A stretch of DNA of 64,000 nucleotides, taken from assembly GCF_026914185.1 (NCBI RefSeq), contig NC_070563.1, forward strand, positions 6,593,001 through 6,657,000, in the 5' to 3' direction. The DNA comes from Puccinia triticina (Eukaryota; Basidiomycota; Pucciniomycetes; Pucciniales; Pucciniaceae). Below, piece by piece: positions 33,201 through 43,393 of this stretch (position 1 is the first letter of the stretch; every line of letters begins with the position of its first letter). The notes under the pieces were generated by a model. It worked only from the letters and a program-made list of their open reading frames with translations. It searched no databases and was not told the DNA's origin. A program made the translations under genes and the position numbers.

Positions 33201-35206
33201 TCCGGCTGAGCTGGCGTAAGTGGGATCGGCATGATCAGAACTAGCGGCTTAAGAGAAGCAGGAAATCTGATTCGTCCATGTTCATCATATATATGCGTCT
33301 CAGTTGCGCTATCTCTGTCATCATTTACTTCTAATTCATTCTCGCCATCATCTTCATCCTGCTCATCATCACGAAGAGAGCGGTTTTCGAATGCTTCCGA
33401 ATCGTCGTGAAGACTCATGCCTGTAGGCGTTGCTTGAGAAAGTACCGATGCGACTTTAGGATCAAATCGACTCGTGAACTGTTTAGGAACTCCGAGCGAG
33501 AATTCGCTGCCCTGTTGGCTGTGGGCATTCGATCCAACTTGATTAAGCAAGGTAGTCTGGTGATCCCTGGTAGTCCCTTCAGCGTCTTTGCCCGCCTGGG
33601 ATCCACTCAAAGAAGAGCTAAGTGGATTTGGGACATCGTAGGTCATGTCCTCGCTCTTCCGCCCCTCGAGCATAGCAATTGACTTCTGGTACCGTTCAGC
33701 GATATCGGCCGATGTCCTGCCTTTCGGTTTGGGCTCAGAAATCGAATTCGGACCGCCCGGGTTGGGGGAAATCGGGCCGGAGATACTGTCGGTGTCAATC
33801 TCGGAGTTAGCCGACGCCTTTTTCGCTCTGACTGGCTCGACGTCGGTGAGAGACGGATTGGTCATGCTGGTGGCAGACTTGCCCCGGTGGTGTAACCGCT
33901 TGACGAGAACACCTTGGAGGGGGTTGAGACTGAACCGACGGTTGGACGGTTCATCAAGAACACTTTTCGCCCTTCCCCGAGCCGGTAACATATCGACTGA
34001 CGGATTTCCAAGAGTCTGGATGGCACCAGACGCCGAGTGCTGGCGTGTCGGTACGTTTTTGGAGCTCGTGGACCTCAAAGCGCTCATCGAAGCTCGACCA
34101 ACAGCCCTGGTTGGGGAGAGTGACTTGGTGCGTAGTACGGACTTTCTTTTATCCATGCGGAGAGGGTCATTGGGGTTAATTTGAAAAGCGGCTTGTTGAG
34201 TAGTTAGAGGTGCCCGACCGCGGAGAGCGGCAAGTTGCTTGGTTGTTGATGATTTGGTCTGTCGACATCGCAGGCGGGTCTCTTTTAATTCCATTACTGA
34301 TTGCGGGCGCAACAACTTCCTGCCTTCTGGGTCGCATCCGAACCTCTGGCGGAGCATAGCTTCGTCATCAATCACTGGATTCAGTTCGTCAGGGTTGTTG
34401 TTATCATCAAAGAAATCGGGGGTTAGCGATTTTCCGGCTTTTTGCTCGTCCGCGGTCTGAAGTCTAAGCTCTGAGAAATGGAAGTCGAACATATCCGATT
34501 TGACTTGATGACGATCAGCAAGATTTTCAGGTACGTGACCAGTCCTAGGCTGCGTTTTGAGTTCATGAGCGCTATCCGGTGATTTCGCAGCTCCTAAGTT
34601 GCCAGAGAGTACCTTATCTAATCCCCATTCAGAGAGAACTTCAACATCATTATCGAACGGATCGATTCCAGATCTGGAACCAGTGGCTTGTGCATCTTCG
34701 ATTATTACTGGTTCAGAAATCCTTCGGGGGTTACCCGGGACTGTTGTGGCCAGCCTCGAAGCGCCAGTCTCTGAGACGATCCCAAAGCCACTCAAGCTTT
34801 TGCCAGCAGGCGACTTGGGGGAAGAAAGTAATTCCAGACCGGAGAAGAAGTCGAGCGGCTTGGAGGGAAGGCTTTGACGGAATGGGATAAAAATAGCCGA
34901 ATAGGGCGCTTGCTTGAGATTTGATAGGGGTGCGGAGATAAGCTCTTGAAGAGACCAATCTATTCCGCTGGCCTGATTGTCTGGAGTGCCGTCGTTGTAT
35001 TCGATCAGGGCGGCAGCCAATTGGAGTCGATTGAAGGGGACGGCGGCGCGTGCGGGTTTACTCTTGCTAGCATTTGAGGGGTGATGGGACTGAAAGATCG
35101 ATGGCGGACGTTTCTCTCGAGATGGGTGTGGCTGATTGTAGCTATCTCGAGGATGCTGATGTGGTCTGTCGGATTGAGAGGGTGGTCGATCGGATAACAT
35201 GACCAT
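30228..35206 (-). CDS. Large disordered protein with repeated acidic-VPL-R-A-S motifs
   Basis: Three exons: 35206-33018, 32944-32439, 32359-30228; 4827 nt, 1608 aa, phases consistent. No catalytic domain is recognised. Residues 1-730 are Ser/Pro/Arg-rich and basic. The middle exon carries a strongly charged, probably helical stretch (KAELEKLKKIKAREEQELRE, then KEAKKQAKKKGKKKG) and LSRMDN/LSRLDN pairs. The last exon holds nine copies of a short motif with consensus acidic-acidic-x-V/L-P-L-x-x-R-x-S: DDNVPLSYRRKS, EDNRPLSHI, DEELPLGIRAS, SDMVPLGIRAS, GDDVPLAYRAS, DDNVPLAQRAS, DDDVPLGVTRA, DDDVPLGMNPHAS, DDVPLGFSRHAS. The C-terminus is Gln/Pro-rich (QQQQLLQHQQQQQ). It may act as a scaffold or polarity/signalling adaptor, but that is a guess. 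The start could also be the Met two codons downstream. Confidence 0.85.
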
Positions 35207-36682
35207 CGTGAAACCCAGAGCCCGAATGGATGTGCAGCCTCAGGGAGGTTGGGGGCGTGATCTGGTAAGACTGACTAGCCGTCTGGGAGCACAAATATGA
35301 AATGAAATTAGCATGGATCTGGAGGAGAGGCAAAAAGAAGATACACTAACGGTTATTGTTAGTATGTGGATGAAGAGGAGCCTTCGGGAGTACTTTGCTC
35401 AAGCCGGTTCAGAGGACGAGTCTCATCAGGGTGGATGGGTCGTGAGTGAAAAGTGCCGAAGAGCGCCGACGAATTGTTGAGAGCCAGTCTACTGATCCCA
35501 AATGTGTCTTTCGAAGTTTTCCCAGGTGGATGGTCGTGAAACAGCCATCGACTGCATGCGAGCTCCCAATCCGGAGTGTCCCCACTGGCACTGGGGCGAG
35601 TCGACGCCAGGTAGATTTTTCTGAAGATCTGCTGGAGGAACTGCAAAATAGCAGATCCAACCAAATCAAGACCCAAGCAGCCGTCCTGGATACATACATA
35701 ATCACCAACTTGGCAAAGTCCCTGCGAGGCTTTGCCGGAGGGACTGAGAGGGACTGATGCCCTATCAGGAATTCTTGTGTGACTATATTTTGAGTTTTAG
35801 TGGTACTCAACTTTGAGTGCCCAAAACTCAACCTAGATAATTTGCTATAATTTTAATTTATGATTGGCTTATATACTGTCTTTCTTTTGGTAGAATTCAA
35901 GAGTATATCCTTATTGTCTTTTATTTCTCTAATACCTTGATTTCTTCAGATGATGACCGGATCACACGGAAAATGTCCGTGGGCACTCATCCGAAGCGTG
36001 TTTTTTTTTTTTTTGCTTTCTGATTAAATTATTTGAAAACATTGGAGGACTTCCTGTCAAGATCTGGGAGTCTCCCAGAAACAATTTAGATCCCAAAAAG
36101 CTAGATTTCCCTGCAAAAATCTAGACATTTTGGGTCTAAATTGATGTCTGCAAGGGTATCAGATTCCACAGGAGGTCGTCCATTGAGTGAAGAAATATTT
36201 AATTTGGAAACTATGTAAAACATGTCAAAAGGGATGTGATGCCAAGAAAGTGAGTCTTTACCAGGGGGGATCTGTGGCACTCTCTAGAGAGTGCCAGACA
36301 ATAATTCTGTGAGACAAGTTGTCTGATGTCACTTTGATTTTTTAGTGCTAAGTTCAACTGTAAATCATGTTTATCCTCATGGTTAACTCATCATGAGACC
36401 TGTTGGAAGTATGATGGATTTATTTTTCTTCCAGTATGCGTCCTCCTGATGTGAGTGTTGCCCTTAGTGTGCTTGGAAATGTCCACCCTTATGTTTGGGC
36501 AAACATGGGCAACAGCCTTGCTCTCCAATCTGGGCTCTGCAGATACTTCAGACTTTGGAAAACCCGCGGACTGGATCAGCTTTTGGGATTGATTGCTGGA
36601 AATCTGGTATCCGGACAGATATCCTAGTTTTCTGGCAGAGGCTTTGGGGAGCTATATCAAGGTTCCAAAAATCTCTGGGGAA
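35207..36682. other. No gene recognised; repeat fragments
   Basis: Upstream of the large gene there are only short frames. 36040-36070 (TTGGAGGACTTCCTGTCAAG) resembles one end of the MITE at 45656-45807. GGCACTCTCTAGAGAGTGCC at about 36278-36297 is a perfect 20-bp palindrome related to 16495. Confidence 0.4.
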
Positions 36683-38660
36683 TTGAAAAATCGACTCCCA
36701 AAAATTAATAAATTGACTCCCAAAAGTTGTTTACTCGCGCGGACCGTCTGGGGACTTCCCCCCTGGGTCCTCGGGACCTCGCGCGGCCCCAAAAGCATTT
36801 TGGGAGTTGATTAATTAATTCCCCTCTTGAGAATGGGAGTCGATATATTAATTTAACAAAAAATGACGGAATTTACAAAATAATTTATATCTTGTCACTG
36901 TTGTACCCAAACACCCTAAAACTTTTACAGCAATCTAAATACACTCTTTAGAGAATATTGTGAGCTTCAAGGCATTATTACTCCTCAGGGAGAACCTGTG
37001 TAGCCGGGGGCGGATTTGGCGGATTTCCTACTAAGGCAAACCACTGAAACCTTATCTATGGTGCTCCAAACAGCCCCAAATTTTTTCTGCTATTTCTGCT
37101 ATAAGAATAAACTCTTTGAAACATATGGTAATCTTCATGGCATTAGCCCTCCACAGGGAGACCCTGTGTAGCTGGGAGGCGGATTTGGTGGATTTCCTAC
37201 TAAGGCAAACCCCCGAAACCTTATCTACGGTGCTCCAAATGGCCCCAAGTTTTTTCTGCTATAAGAATAAACTCTGTAAGACATATGTTAAGCTTCACAG
37301 CATTAGAAATCCTCAGGGAGACCCTGTGTAGCCTGGGGGCGGATTTGGCAGATTTCCTACTAAGGCAAACCCCCAAAACCCTATCTATGGTGCTCCAAAC
37401 AGCCCCAAATTTTTTCTGCTATAAGAATAAACTCTTTAGAAAACATTATAAGCTCTAATGAGGTATTACACATCAGGTACACCTTCTATCAACCGTGGTG
37501 TAGCGTAGCGCAGCGCAAACACACTATTTTTTAGCGTAGCGTTAGTGCAATCACGCGCATCTGCGTTAAAGCTACGCGCACAGGGTGCAAAGCTATTTCA
37601 GCTTTTATTTTAGTGTTAGCGCAGATACCATTTGCGCTAATGCTACGCTAAAAAATAGCGCATTTGCGCTGCGCTATGCTACACCACGGTTGATAGGAGG
37701 TGTGCCTGATGTGTAATACCTCATTGAAGCTTATAATGTTTTCTGGAGAGCTTATTATTATAGCAGAAAAAATTTGGGGCTGTTTGGAGCACCATAGATA
37801 GGGTTTCGGGGGTTTGCCTTAGTAGGAAATCTGCCAAATCCGCCCCCCGGCTACACAGGGTCTCCCTGAGGATTTCTAATGTCGTGAAGCTTAAAATATG
37901 TCTTAAAGAGTTTATTCTTATAGGAGAAAAAACTTGGGGCCGTTTGGAGCACCGTAGATAAGGTTTCGGGGGTTTGGCTTAGTAGGAAATCCGCCAAATC
38001 CGCCCCCCGGCTACACAGAGTCTCCCTGAGGATTTCTAATGTCGTGAAGCTTAAAATATGTCTTAAAGAGTTTATTCTTATAGCAGAAAAAACTTGGGGC
38101 CATTTGGAGCACTGTAGATAAGGTTTCGGGGGTTTGCCTTAGTAGGAAATCCGCCAAATCCGCCAAATCCGCCTCCCGGCTACACAGGGTCTCCCTGTGG
38201 AGGGCTAATTCCGCGAAGATTACCATATGTTTCAAAGAGTTTATTCTTATAGCAGAAAAAATTTGGGGCTTTTTGGAGCACCGCAGATAAGGTTTCAGTG
38301 GTTTGCCTTAGTAGGAAATCCGCCAAATCCGCCCCCGGCTACACAGGTTCTCCCTGAGGAGTAATAATGCCTTGAAGCTCACAATATTCTCTAAATAGTG
38401 TATTTATATTGCTTTAAAAGTTTTAGGGTGTTTGGGTACAACAGTGACAAGATATAAATTATTTTGTATATTCCGTCATTTTTTGTTAAATTAATATATC
38501 GACTCCCATTCTCAAGAGGGGAATTAATTAATCAACTCCCAAAATGCTTTTGGGGCCGCGCGAGGTCCCGAGGACCCAGGGGGGAAGTCCCCAGACGGTC
38601 CGCGCGACGTAAACAACTTTTGGGAGTCAATTTATTAATTCTTGGGAGTCGATTTTTCAA
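36683..38660. mobile_element. 2-kb inverted-repeat element with internal tandem units
   Basis: The terminal repeat TTGAAAAATCGACTCCCAA ... TTGGGAGTCGATTTTTCAA closes a giant palindrome. Next inside is a GC block (CGCGCGGACCGTCTGGGG, mirrored at about 38570-38600). Then come tandem 130-160 bp units (CTACTAAGGCAAACCCCCGA, GGTGCTCCAAANNGCCCC), about three on the left arm and four on the right, so the right arm is roughly 160 bp longer. The centre (about 37490-37690) is a TAGCGTAGCGCAGCGC hairpin. No transposase; no clear target duplication. A related pair of GACTCCCAAA-ended segments lies at 43772-44085. Confidence 0.8.
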
Positions 38661-39440
38661 CTCCCAAATCTATATTTTGATGTATTGTGACTTCTGTTTC
38701 ACTTTGGTACATAGGAAAGTGAAAAAAGATGCTGGGGATTGCAACATGTGATGATAATGATGCCCAAGAACACATCAGACAAGAGAAATAATCAGAAAAG
38801 TAAAGAAAAAAGTCTTGTTCAACTTGGTGGGGCTTAAAAATACCACGATGTTAGTGTTGTCAATCCAATTCTTTCAACAATTGATTGACTCAACTGTTAT
38901 GGCTTTCATTTGATTTTGCCTATAATCTTGAATGTGTTGACCAACTGGGAATGCCTTTTTGCAGGCAGTACTAGCAGCTGAGGTTCCCAGGAATATTTGA
39001 GCCATTGTGGAATGGGCTGAAAAATTTCTCTTGAGTTGCATTTCAAATAAGTGGCTCGCACGCCTCTTCTTCACATTCAAATCAATCAATGTATACCATT
39101 ATTTCCTGCTCAAGGGTGATGACCTTGCTTCCATTTCTTTTTATACAACATCAAACTGATCAATGAGCAACTTTTTCATCCTGGGCTCTGTCTTGCCTCT
39201 TCAATGAATTGGTCCATCAGTAGTATAATCCCTGATGCTTGAAGCACTGCCAAACCCAGAAGCTTGTTTGAGATTCTTGGTCTGGCTAGTCTGTCTTTAG
39301 AGCATTAGATAGATGGTTTGTTTCAATCACAGACACATCATTATAGCTGTAATTTGGTTGGGAAGGGGGACCACTGTTGTTGTTGAGCCTAAACAGTATT
39401 CAAACCTATACAGATATTTTAGGAGCTTCTAGAGATTGTT
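38661..39440. other. No gene recognised
   Basis: AT-rich DNA; no convincing gene or repeat. Confidence 0.4.
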
Positions 39441-39444
39441 GTTT

Positions 39445-39830
39445 TGCACCTGCTGCAGGTACCCGCTATCCGTTGGCGGGTACCGGCCAGCGTGTGCGGG
39501 TGCGGATGTCTGACATTCCAGGAAAAAGCCAGCAGGTACCCAGGTAATTCAATCCACACCCGCCTCCACCTGCCCATCTCTTCAACTGGAAGGCCTGATC
39601 CCTTCTGGTTGCCAAGGGTTTACAGCCTTGGCAGCCAGAAAAACCCGCCTGGTTGCAGAGAACATCCAACCTCAACCAGAAGGAAATCTCCTGGTTGCCA
39701 AAGTTATTGGCAGGTACCCACAAATACCTGCACAGGTACTGCCGGGACCCGCTCTGCGGGTGCGGGTGCGGGTGCGGGTGTCTCATTTAGGCCAAAAAAG
39801 CCTGTGGGTACCCGGCTGCAAATTGACAAT
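39445..39830. repeat. GGTACCCGC element related to 5376-6092
   Basis: It shares with the left element the border GCGGGTACC..CCAGCG, GCGGATGTCTGA and ATTCC. The core has GGTTGCCAAGG and AACCAGAAGG palindromes in place of CAACCGGGAGG, and ends in four GCGGGT units (about 39756-39780). Confidence 0.55.
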
Positions 39831-39950
39831 CTCTAAGAGTGTTGAGATTTTGTCCTCAGTCCTCAACTTTATTGCCTTCTGCCTCATTCCCCTTCCATTC
39901 CATTCTATCCTGACTCCAACCTATCCCTTCTTATGCACTTGCACATCTGT

Positions 39951-40124
39951 GGTGTTCAAAATTGATTTTCAAACCACTTTCTACATAAAATCATAAGATC
40001 TACATGTCCAAACTTTTGATGGGGTGAAAGTTGAGGGTTCTCTTCATTTCAAGCACTTCTCAAAACTTTGATAAATCTTATGATTTTATGTAAGATTATA
40101 TTCAAAAATCAATTTTGAACACCC
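39951..40124. mobile_element. MITE, GGTGTTCAAA ends
   Basis: Inverted ends GGTGTTCAAAATTGATTTT and AAAATCAATTTTGAACACCC, with internal TAAAATCATAAGAT and ATCTTATGATTTTATG. Two better preserved relatives lie at 58549-58744 and 58883-59078. Confidence 0.65.
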
Positions 40125-40377
40125 TGATCCTATGGTCTGATAGTAATTTATAGGTCATGTTGTCTTTCCTTACTTGCCATGCTGACTTTGTTCCCTGCCG
40201 AGATTAGATAGTCAAACTTTCCCAAATACTTCTTATCCTGTGATGCGCACGCTATGCTTGTGACAGACTTGTGATATCTTTGAGAGTTGTGGTTCCTTCT
40301 ATTCATTTCTATTTCATATTCATTATTCTCTTAGGGTCTGCCTTTTTGCATGTTGAAATTACTCAGGTGAAAAGAAT

Positions 40378-40452
40378 TGTGTGTTGTGGGATTTGAACCC
40401 ACAACCTTCTACATTCATGAGAGCTGCTCTTATACCACTGAGCTAAACACAC
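40378..40452 (-). tRNA. tRNA-Met(CAU)-like sequence inside an LTR
   Basis: 75 nt. The acceptor stem GTGTGTT/AACACAC is perfect. The D-arm GCTC..GAGC and T-arm GTGGG-TTCAAAT-CCCAC are intact. Pol III A-box (TAGCTCAGTGG) and B-box (GGTTCAAATCC) are both present. The anticodon loop shows CTCATGA (CAU), but the anticodon stem pairs poorly (CAGCT against ATGTA). It is therefore a tRNA-derived promoter-like module, probably not a working tRNA. Confidence 0.55.
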
Positions 40453-40680
40453 AGTTGGTCTTACTGGTGATTTTTGACAGATGAAATAAGCTTCTTTGGT
40501 GGTGGGGGTATCAAGGGTCCACCTTTCATGGGCCGGCGATAGCTGCTCATTGGTAATCAATTGGTCGGCATGTTCTTTGAGTCCATCAATCCAAGAGTAT
40601 CCTACTCCATCCAAAAACTGTTCTTTTTGTCTCCAGAGAATTGAGTCTGGCAGTGTTGAAATTACTCAGGTGAAAAGAAT

Positions 40681-40755
40681 TGTGTGTTGTGGGATTTGAA
40701 CCCATGACCTTCTACATTCATGAGAGCTGCTCTTATACCACTGAGCTAAACACAC
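40681..40755 (-). tRNA. tRNA-Met(CAU)-like sequence, second LTR copy
   Basis: Same 75-nt module in the 183-bp LTR. It differs from the first mainly in the T-stem (CCCATGACC instead of CCCACAACC on the plus strand), which breaks two T-stem pairs. A- and B-box remain readable. Confidence 0.5.
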
Positions 40756-41191
40756 AGTTGGTCTTACTGGTGATTTTTGGATATTAGATCATATAGCTTG
40801 GCCACTCAAATGGGGCTTGAAGCATATATTCCAACATTGCACACCAAAAAATTACCCCGCGCACACCAAAAAGGTGTGCAAGTCTAGGGCACACCACATT
40901 ACTTGGTGTGCATGTCTGTGCACTCCAAGTTCCATGGAGTGCGGGTCAGGTAATCCAAGGACCACGCTTTCCTGGAGTTCTCAATGACCAGTTGATGCTG
41001 GTCATTGGGAGGACTCATCCCTCTTGATTGAGAGGGTTGAACTTGTTTCCTCCTGATGACCAATCTGTATTGGTCATTGAGAGGGGTGAGTCCTCTCAAT
41101 GAACGGTGCTGCTCATTGGGAGGACTCATCCCTCTTGATGACTGGTGCTGGTCATTGGGAGGATCTCAAAAACCAGCACCGGCCATTGAGA

Positions 41192-42907
41192 CAAGGGTGA
41201 AACCACTGCGCTGCGCTGACATCAGCGGCACTTTTAGCGCAGCACAGCGGTCCACCGCTGATTCTCCAGCCCAATCAGTGTTAGCGCAGCGGTCTGGCCG
41301 CTGCGCTGACGCTGATTTCAGCGTTTATACCGCTGACAATTTCTGGTGATCAGTGTTAGCGCAGCGGATAAATGAGCGCTAAAGCTGACAAAAAGCGCAG
41401 CGCAGCGGAAATTGCGCTGAATTGCCGCTGACCGCTATTTCAGCTGTCAGCGCGCTGTTTCTGCTGTGAGCGCTGACGGCTGCCGCAGCGGAAGCGCCGC
41501 TGTCAGTGAGGTGTAGCGCATTTTTTCAGCAGTGACACGCACGTGGCCCAAGTGCTATCCCGCTTGATTTCCATGTATTCAACCCCTAGCCGACCTGCCT
41601 TCCTCTGATTCTCCTCATCACCATGGCTGAAGACAACGGACTTAGTGAAGATAATGAAGACCAGGACCGGACCGATCACCCTTGCACCCCTCCTAACACA
41701 ATCAATGATCCTATCAATGTCCCCCAATCCAGCCCCATTCGTACTCCTAGCACTCGACCTGGCTTCATCCCAACTCTGACTCAAACCAAAACTTGTCGAC
41801 CCGCTGCTTCATTCCCTGATGCACCAGCACAAACCAGTACCAAATCAAAAAAAAGAATGTTGCAGATTCCACCAATAAGGAAGTTCGAGCTGCAGGAGTG
41901 AAGCAAACCTCCCGACGTACAGGCCAAGTGATTGATTTCAATACGATTCAGGATTCGGACGATGAAAACCGCTGTGCTCCTGGAAAGAAGAAGGTCCCTG
42001 ATAAAGACAAGGATGGATATGATCACTGTAAACTCTACTTTCATCCTCCGGGTCTTGGTCCCAAGCAGGTATGTTGTTTTGCTGACATTTTTATTTGACC
42101 TGCAAGAGTGAAAATACTGACCCTCAACACTCAAACCCCTCAGGATTCAGAAGCCATCTCCTGGGCTTGCCATTGGTGCAACAAGATTTAATACACACTA
42201 CATAGATTCATTGCAAGGACTTTCCCGTTTTGGGATCCTTGGCCCGTGATTTTCTGGCCTGTCCAGCGAGCTCGGCAAGTGTTGAGCGGACTTTCTCAGC
42301 GGCTGCACAAGTATGTGCCACAGGTAGGTCAGGGCTGGCCGCACGCACAATCAAGCGTTGCATAAGCAGCCACATGTGGCTTGTGAATGGTGTCAGGATG
42401 GGTGGAGAATTTGAAGACTGCCAGAAAGTCATCAACAGTGCACGGAAAAGCCCAAAGTTCAAAAAGTATGATGATTCTTCCCCCCCCCCCCCCCCCCAAC
42501 CCGCCAAAACCCCCAAAAAAGTAGCCTATTGTCTTTCTCTTCCTCATTTATATTTAATTATTTCTCACTCCTCATTTTTATTACTTTTTTTTCATCGGTT
42601 TTTTTTCTAATGTTGTACTTAGATCAGCGGTCATGTCCGACCCCATGGCTCTCCAATCAGCGGTTTTGGACCGCTGCGCTGCGCTGAATTTAGCGGTTTT
42701 TCCGCTGAAAAAAGTGTCAGCGCAGCGGTCCTGCCGCTGACAGACCGCTGATTTAGCGCGCTAATTATCAACATTTTTTTCCGGTGAGAACTATCAGCGC
42801 TTAGCGCAGCGCCCCACCCGCTGAATGTTAGCGCAGCGCAGCGGGGCCAAAAAACGCTGCGCTGACCGCTTTGCTGCGCTGTTTGCAGCGAAGCTGTTTC
42901 ACCCTTG
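41192..42907 (+). mobile_element. Internally deleted hAT element, TSD ATTGAGA
   Basis: Ends CAAGGGTGAAAC (41192) and GTTTCACCCTTG (42907), flanked by ATTGAGA at 41185-41191 and 42908-42914 (7 bp, possibly 8 with one mismatch). Sub-terminal regions (41210-41525 and 42655-42895) are dense in GCAGCGG and CCGCTGCGC motifs, typical of hAT transposase-binding repeats. The middle holds both ends of a transposase gene with the catalytic core missing. Confidence 0.85.
41623..42480 (+). pseudogene. hAT transposase remnant: BED N-terminus and C-terminal dimerisation domain
   Basis: Starts MAEDNGLSEDNEDQ at 41623. A run of eight A near 41846 shifts the frame; beyond it the text continues NVADSTNKEVRAAG and ends GYDHCKLYFHPPGLGPKQ. 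A GTATGT...CTCAG intron leads into DSEAISWACHWCNK at about 42142-42187, a BED-type Cys-x2-Cys. The next bases (from about 42208) read DFPVLGSLARDFLACPASSASVERTFSAA and the C-terminal hAT dimerisation motif (RSGLAARTIKRCISSHMWL). The whole DDE core is deleted between them. The C-terminus runs into a C-rich homopolymer (about 42481-42497). Confidence 0.85.
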
Positions 42908-43393
42908 ATTGAGAGGGTTGTTTCCTCCTGATGACCGGTCTCACCTTGATGGCCGTTCTGCCGCGGCCGTCAAGGCGGGAGTGCAACAGGGTGCACTCCC
43001 TTTGTAGTGAGCTTCTGCACACCCAGCATTTCCTGGAGTGAAAATAGTTCACTCCTAAAACCACATCTTTTTGGAGTGAACTTTTTCACTCCAAGAAATG
43101 CTGGAGTGCACACCTGTGCACTCCAAGAAACCTTGGAATGCACACCTTTTTGGTGTGCGCGGGGTAATTTTTTGGTGTGCAAAAAGGCAGACCCTTCTTT
43201 TACCCACAAGTTGTTGCTTGTACATAGTCTATATATACATAGCCTAGACCAATGCAATCAACCATTGGTTCTCTCTCTTTTTTTCTCCGTGCCCACCTGA
43301 GCCGCATCTGGCAAGATTGCCACCCTTGCTGCCCCTTCCTTGAGCTCTGTCATTGCTCATCTTCTGTATCTTGTTGGTGCTTAAGCTCAAAAC

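Larger units (their letters stand above)
40351..40836 (-). mobile_element. Mini-LTR retroelement with tRNA-like LTR, TSD TTGCA
   Basis: Read on the minus strand: full LTR 40836-40654 (183 bp, TGTTGGAATA ... TTTCAACA), internal 40653-40477, then a 3' LTR copy lacking its first 57 bp (40476-40351). TTGCA flanks both sides (40346-40350, 40837-40841). The insertion splits the terminal inverted repeat of the 40334-43194 element, whose sequence rejoins perfectly. The internal strip encodes an open stretch (FLDGVGYSWIDGLKEHADQL, then RWTLDTPTTKEAY) that looks like a captured protein fragment of unknown origin. Confidence 0.85.
40334..43194. mobile_element. Composite TIR element, 8-bp TSD, carries two nested elements
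   Basis: The left end GGGTCTGCCTTTTTGCA is followed, after the nested LTR element, by CACCAAAAAATTACCCCGCG. Read without the insertion this equals the right end (43194 backwards) without mismatch over more than 35 bp. The flanks are TTCTCTTA (40326-40333) and TTCTTTTA (43195-43202), an 8-bp duplication with one mismatch. The sub-terminal parts hold CACACCAAAAAGGTGTGC and GTGCACTCCAAG palindromes and ATGACCAGT arrays. The 8-bp duplication fits hAT or KDZ-type elements; the superfamily is open. No own transposase remains. Confidence 0.85.

Noticed and set aside
33407..34890. Plus-strand open frames opposite the VPL-repeat gene
   Set aside because: Antisense shadows; the minus strand has consistent exon phases and a repeated protein motif.
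40378..40452. Functional tRNA-Met gene
   Set aside because: The anticodon stem does not pair, the same module occurs three times inside LTR-like units with target duplications, and it lies in a transposon nest.
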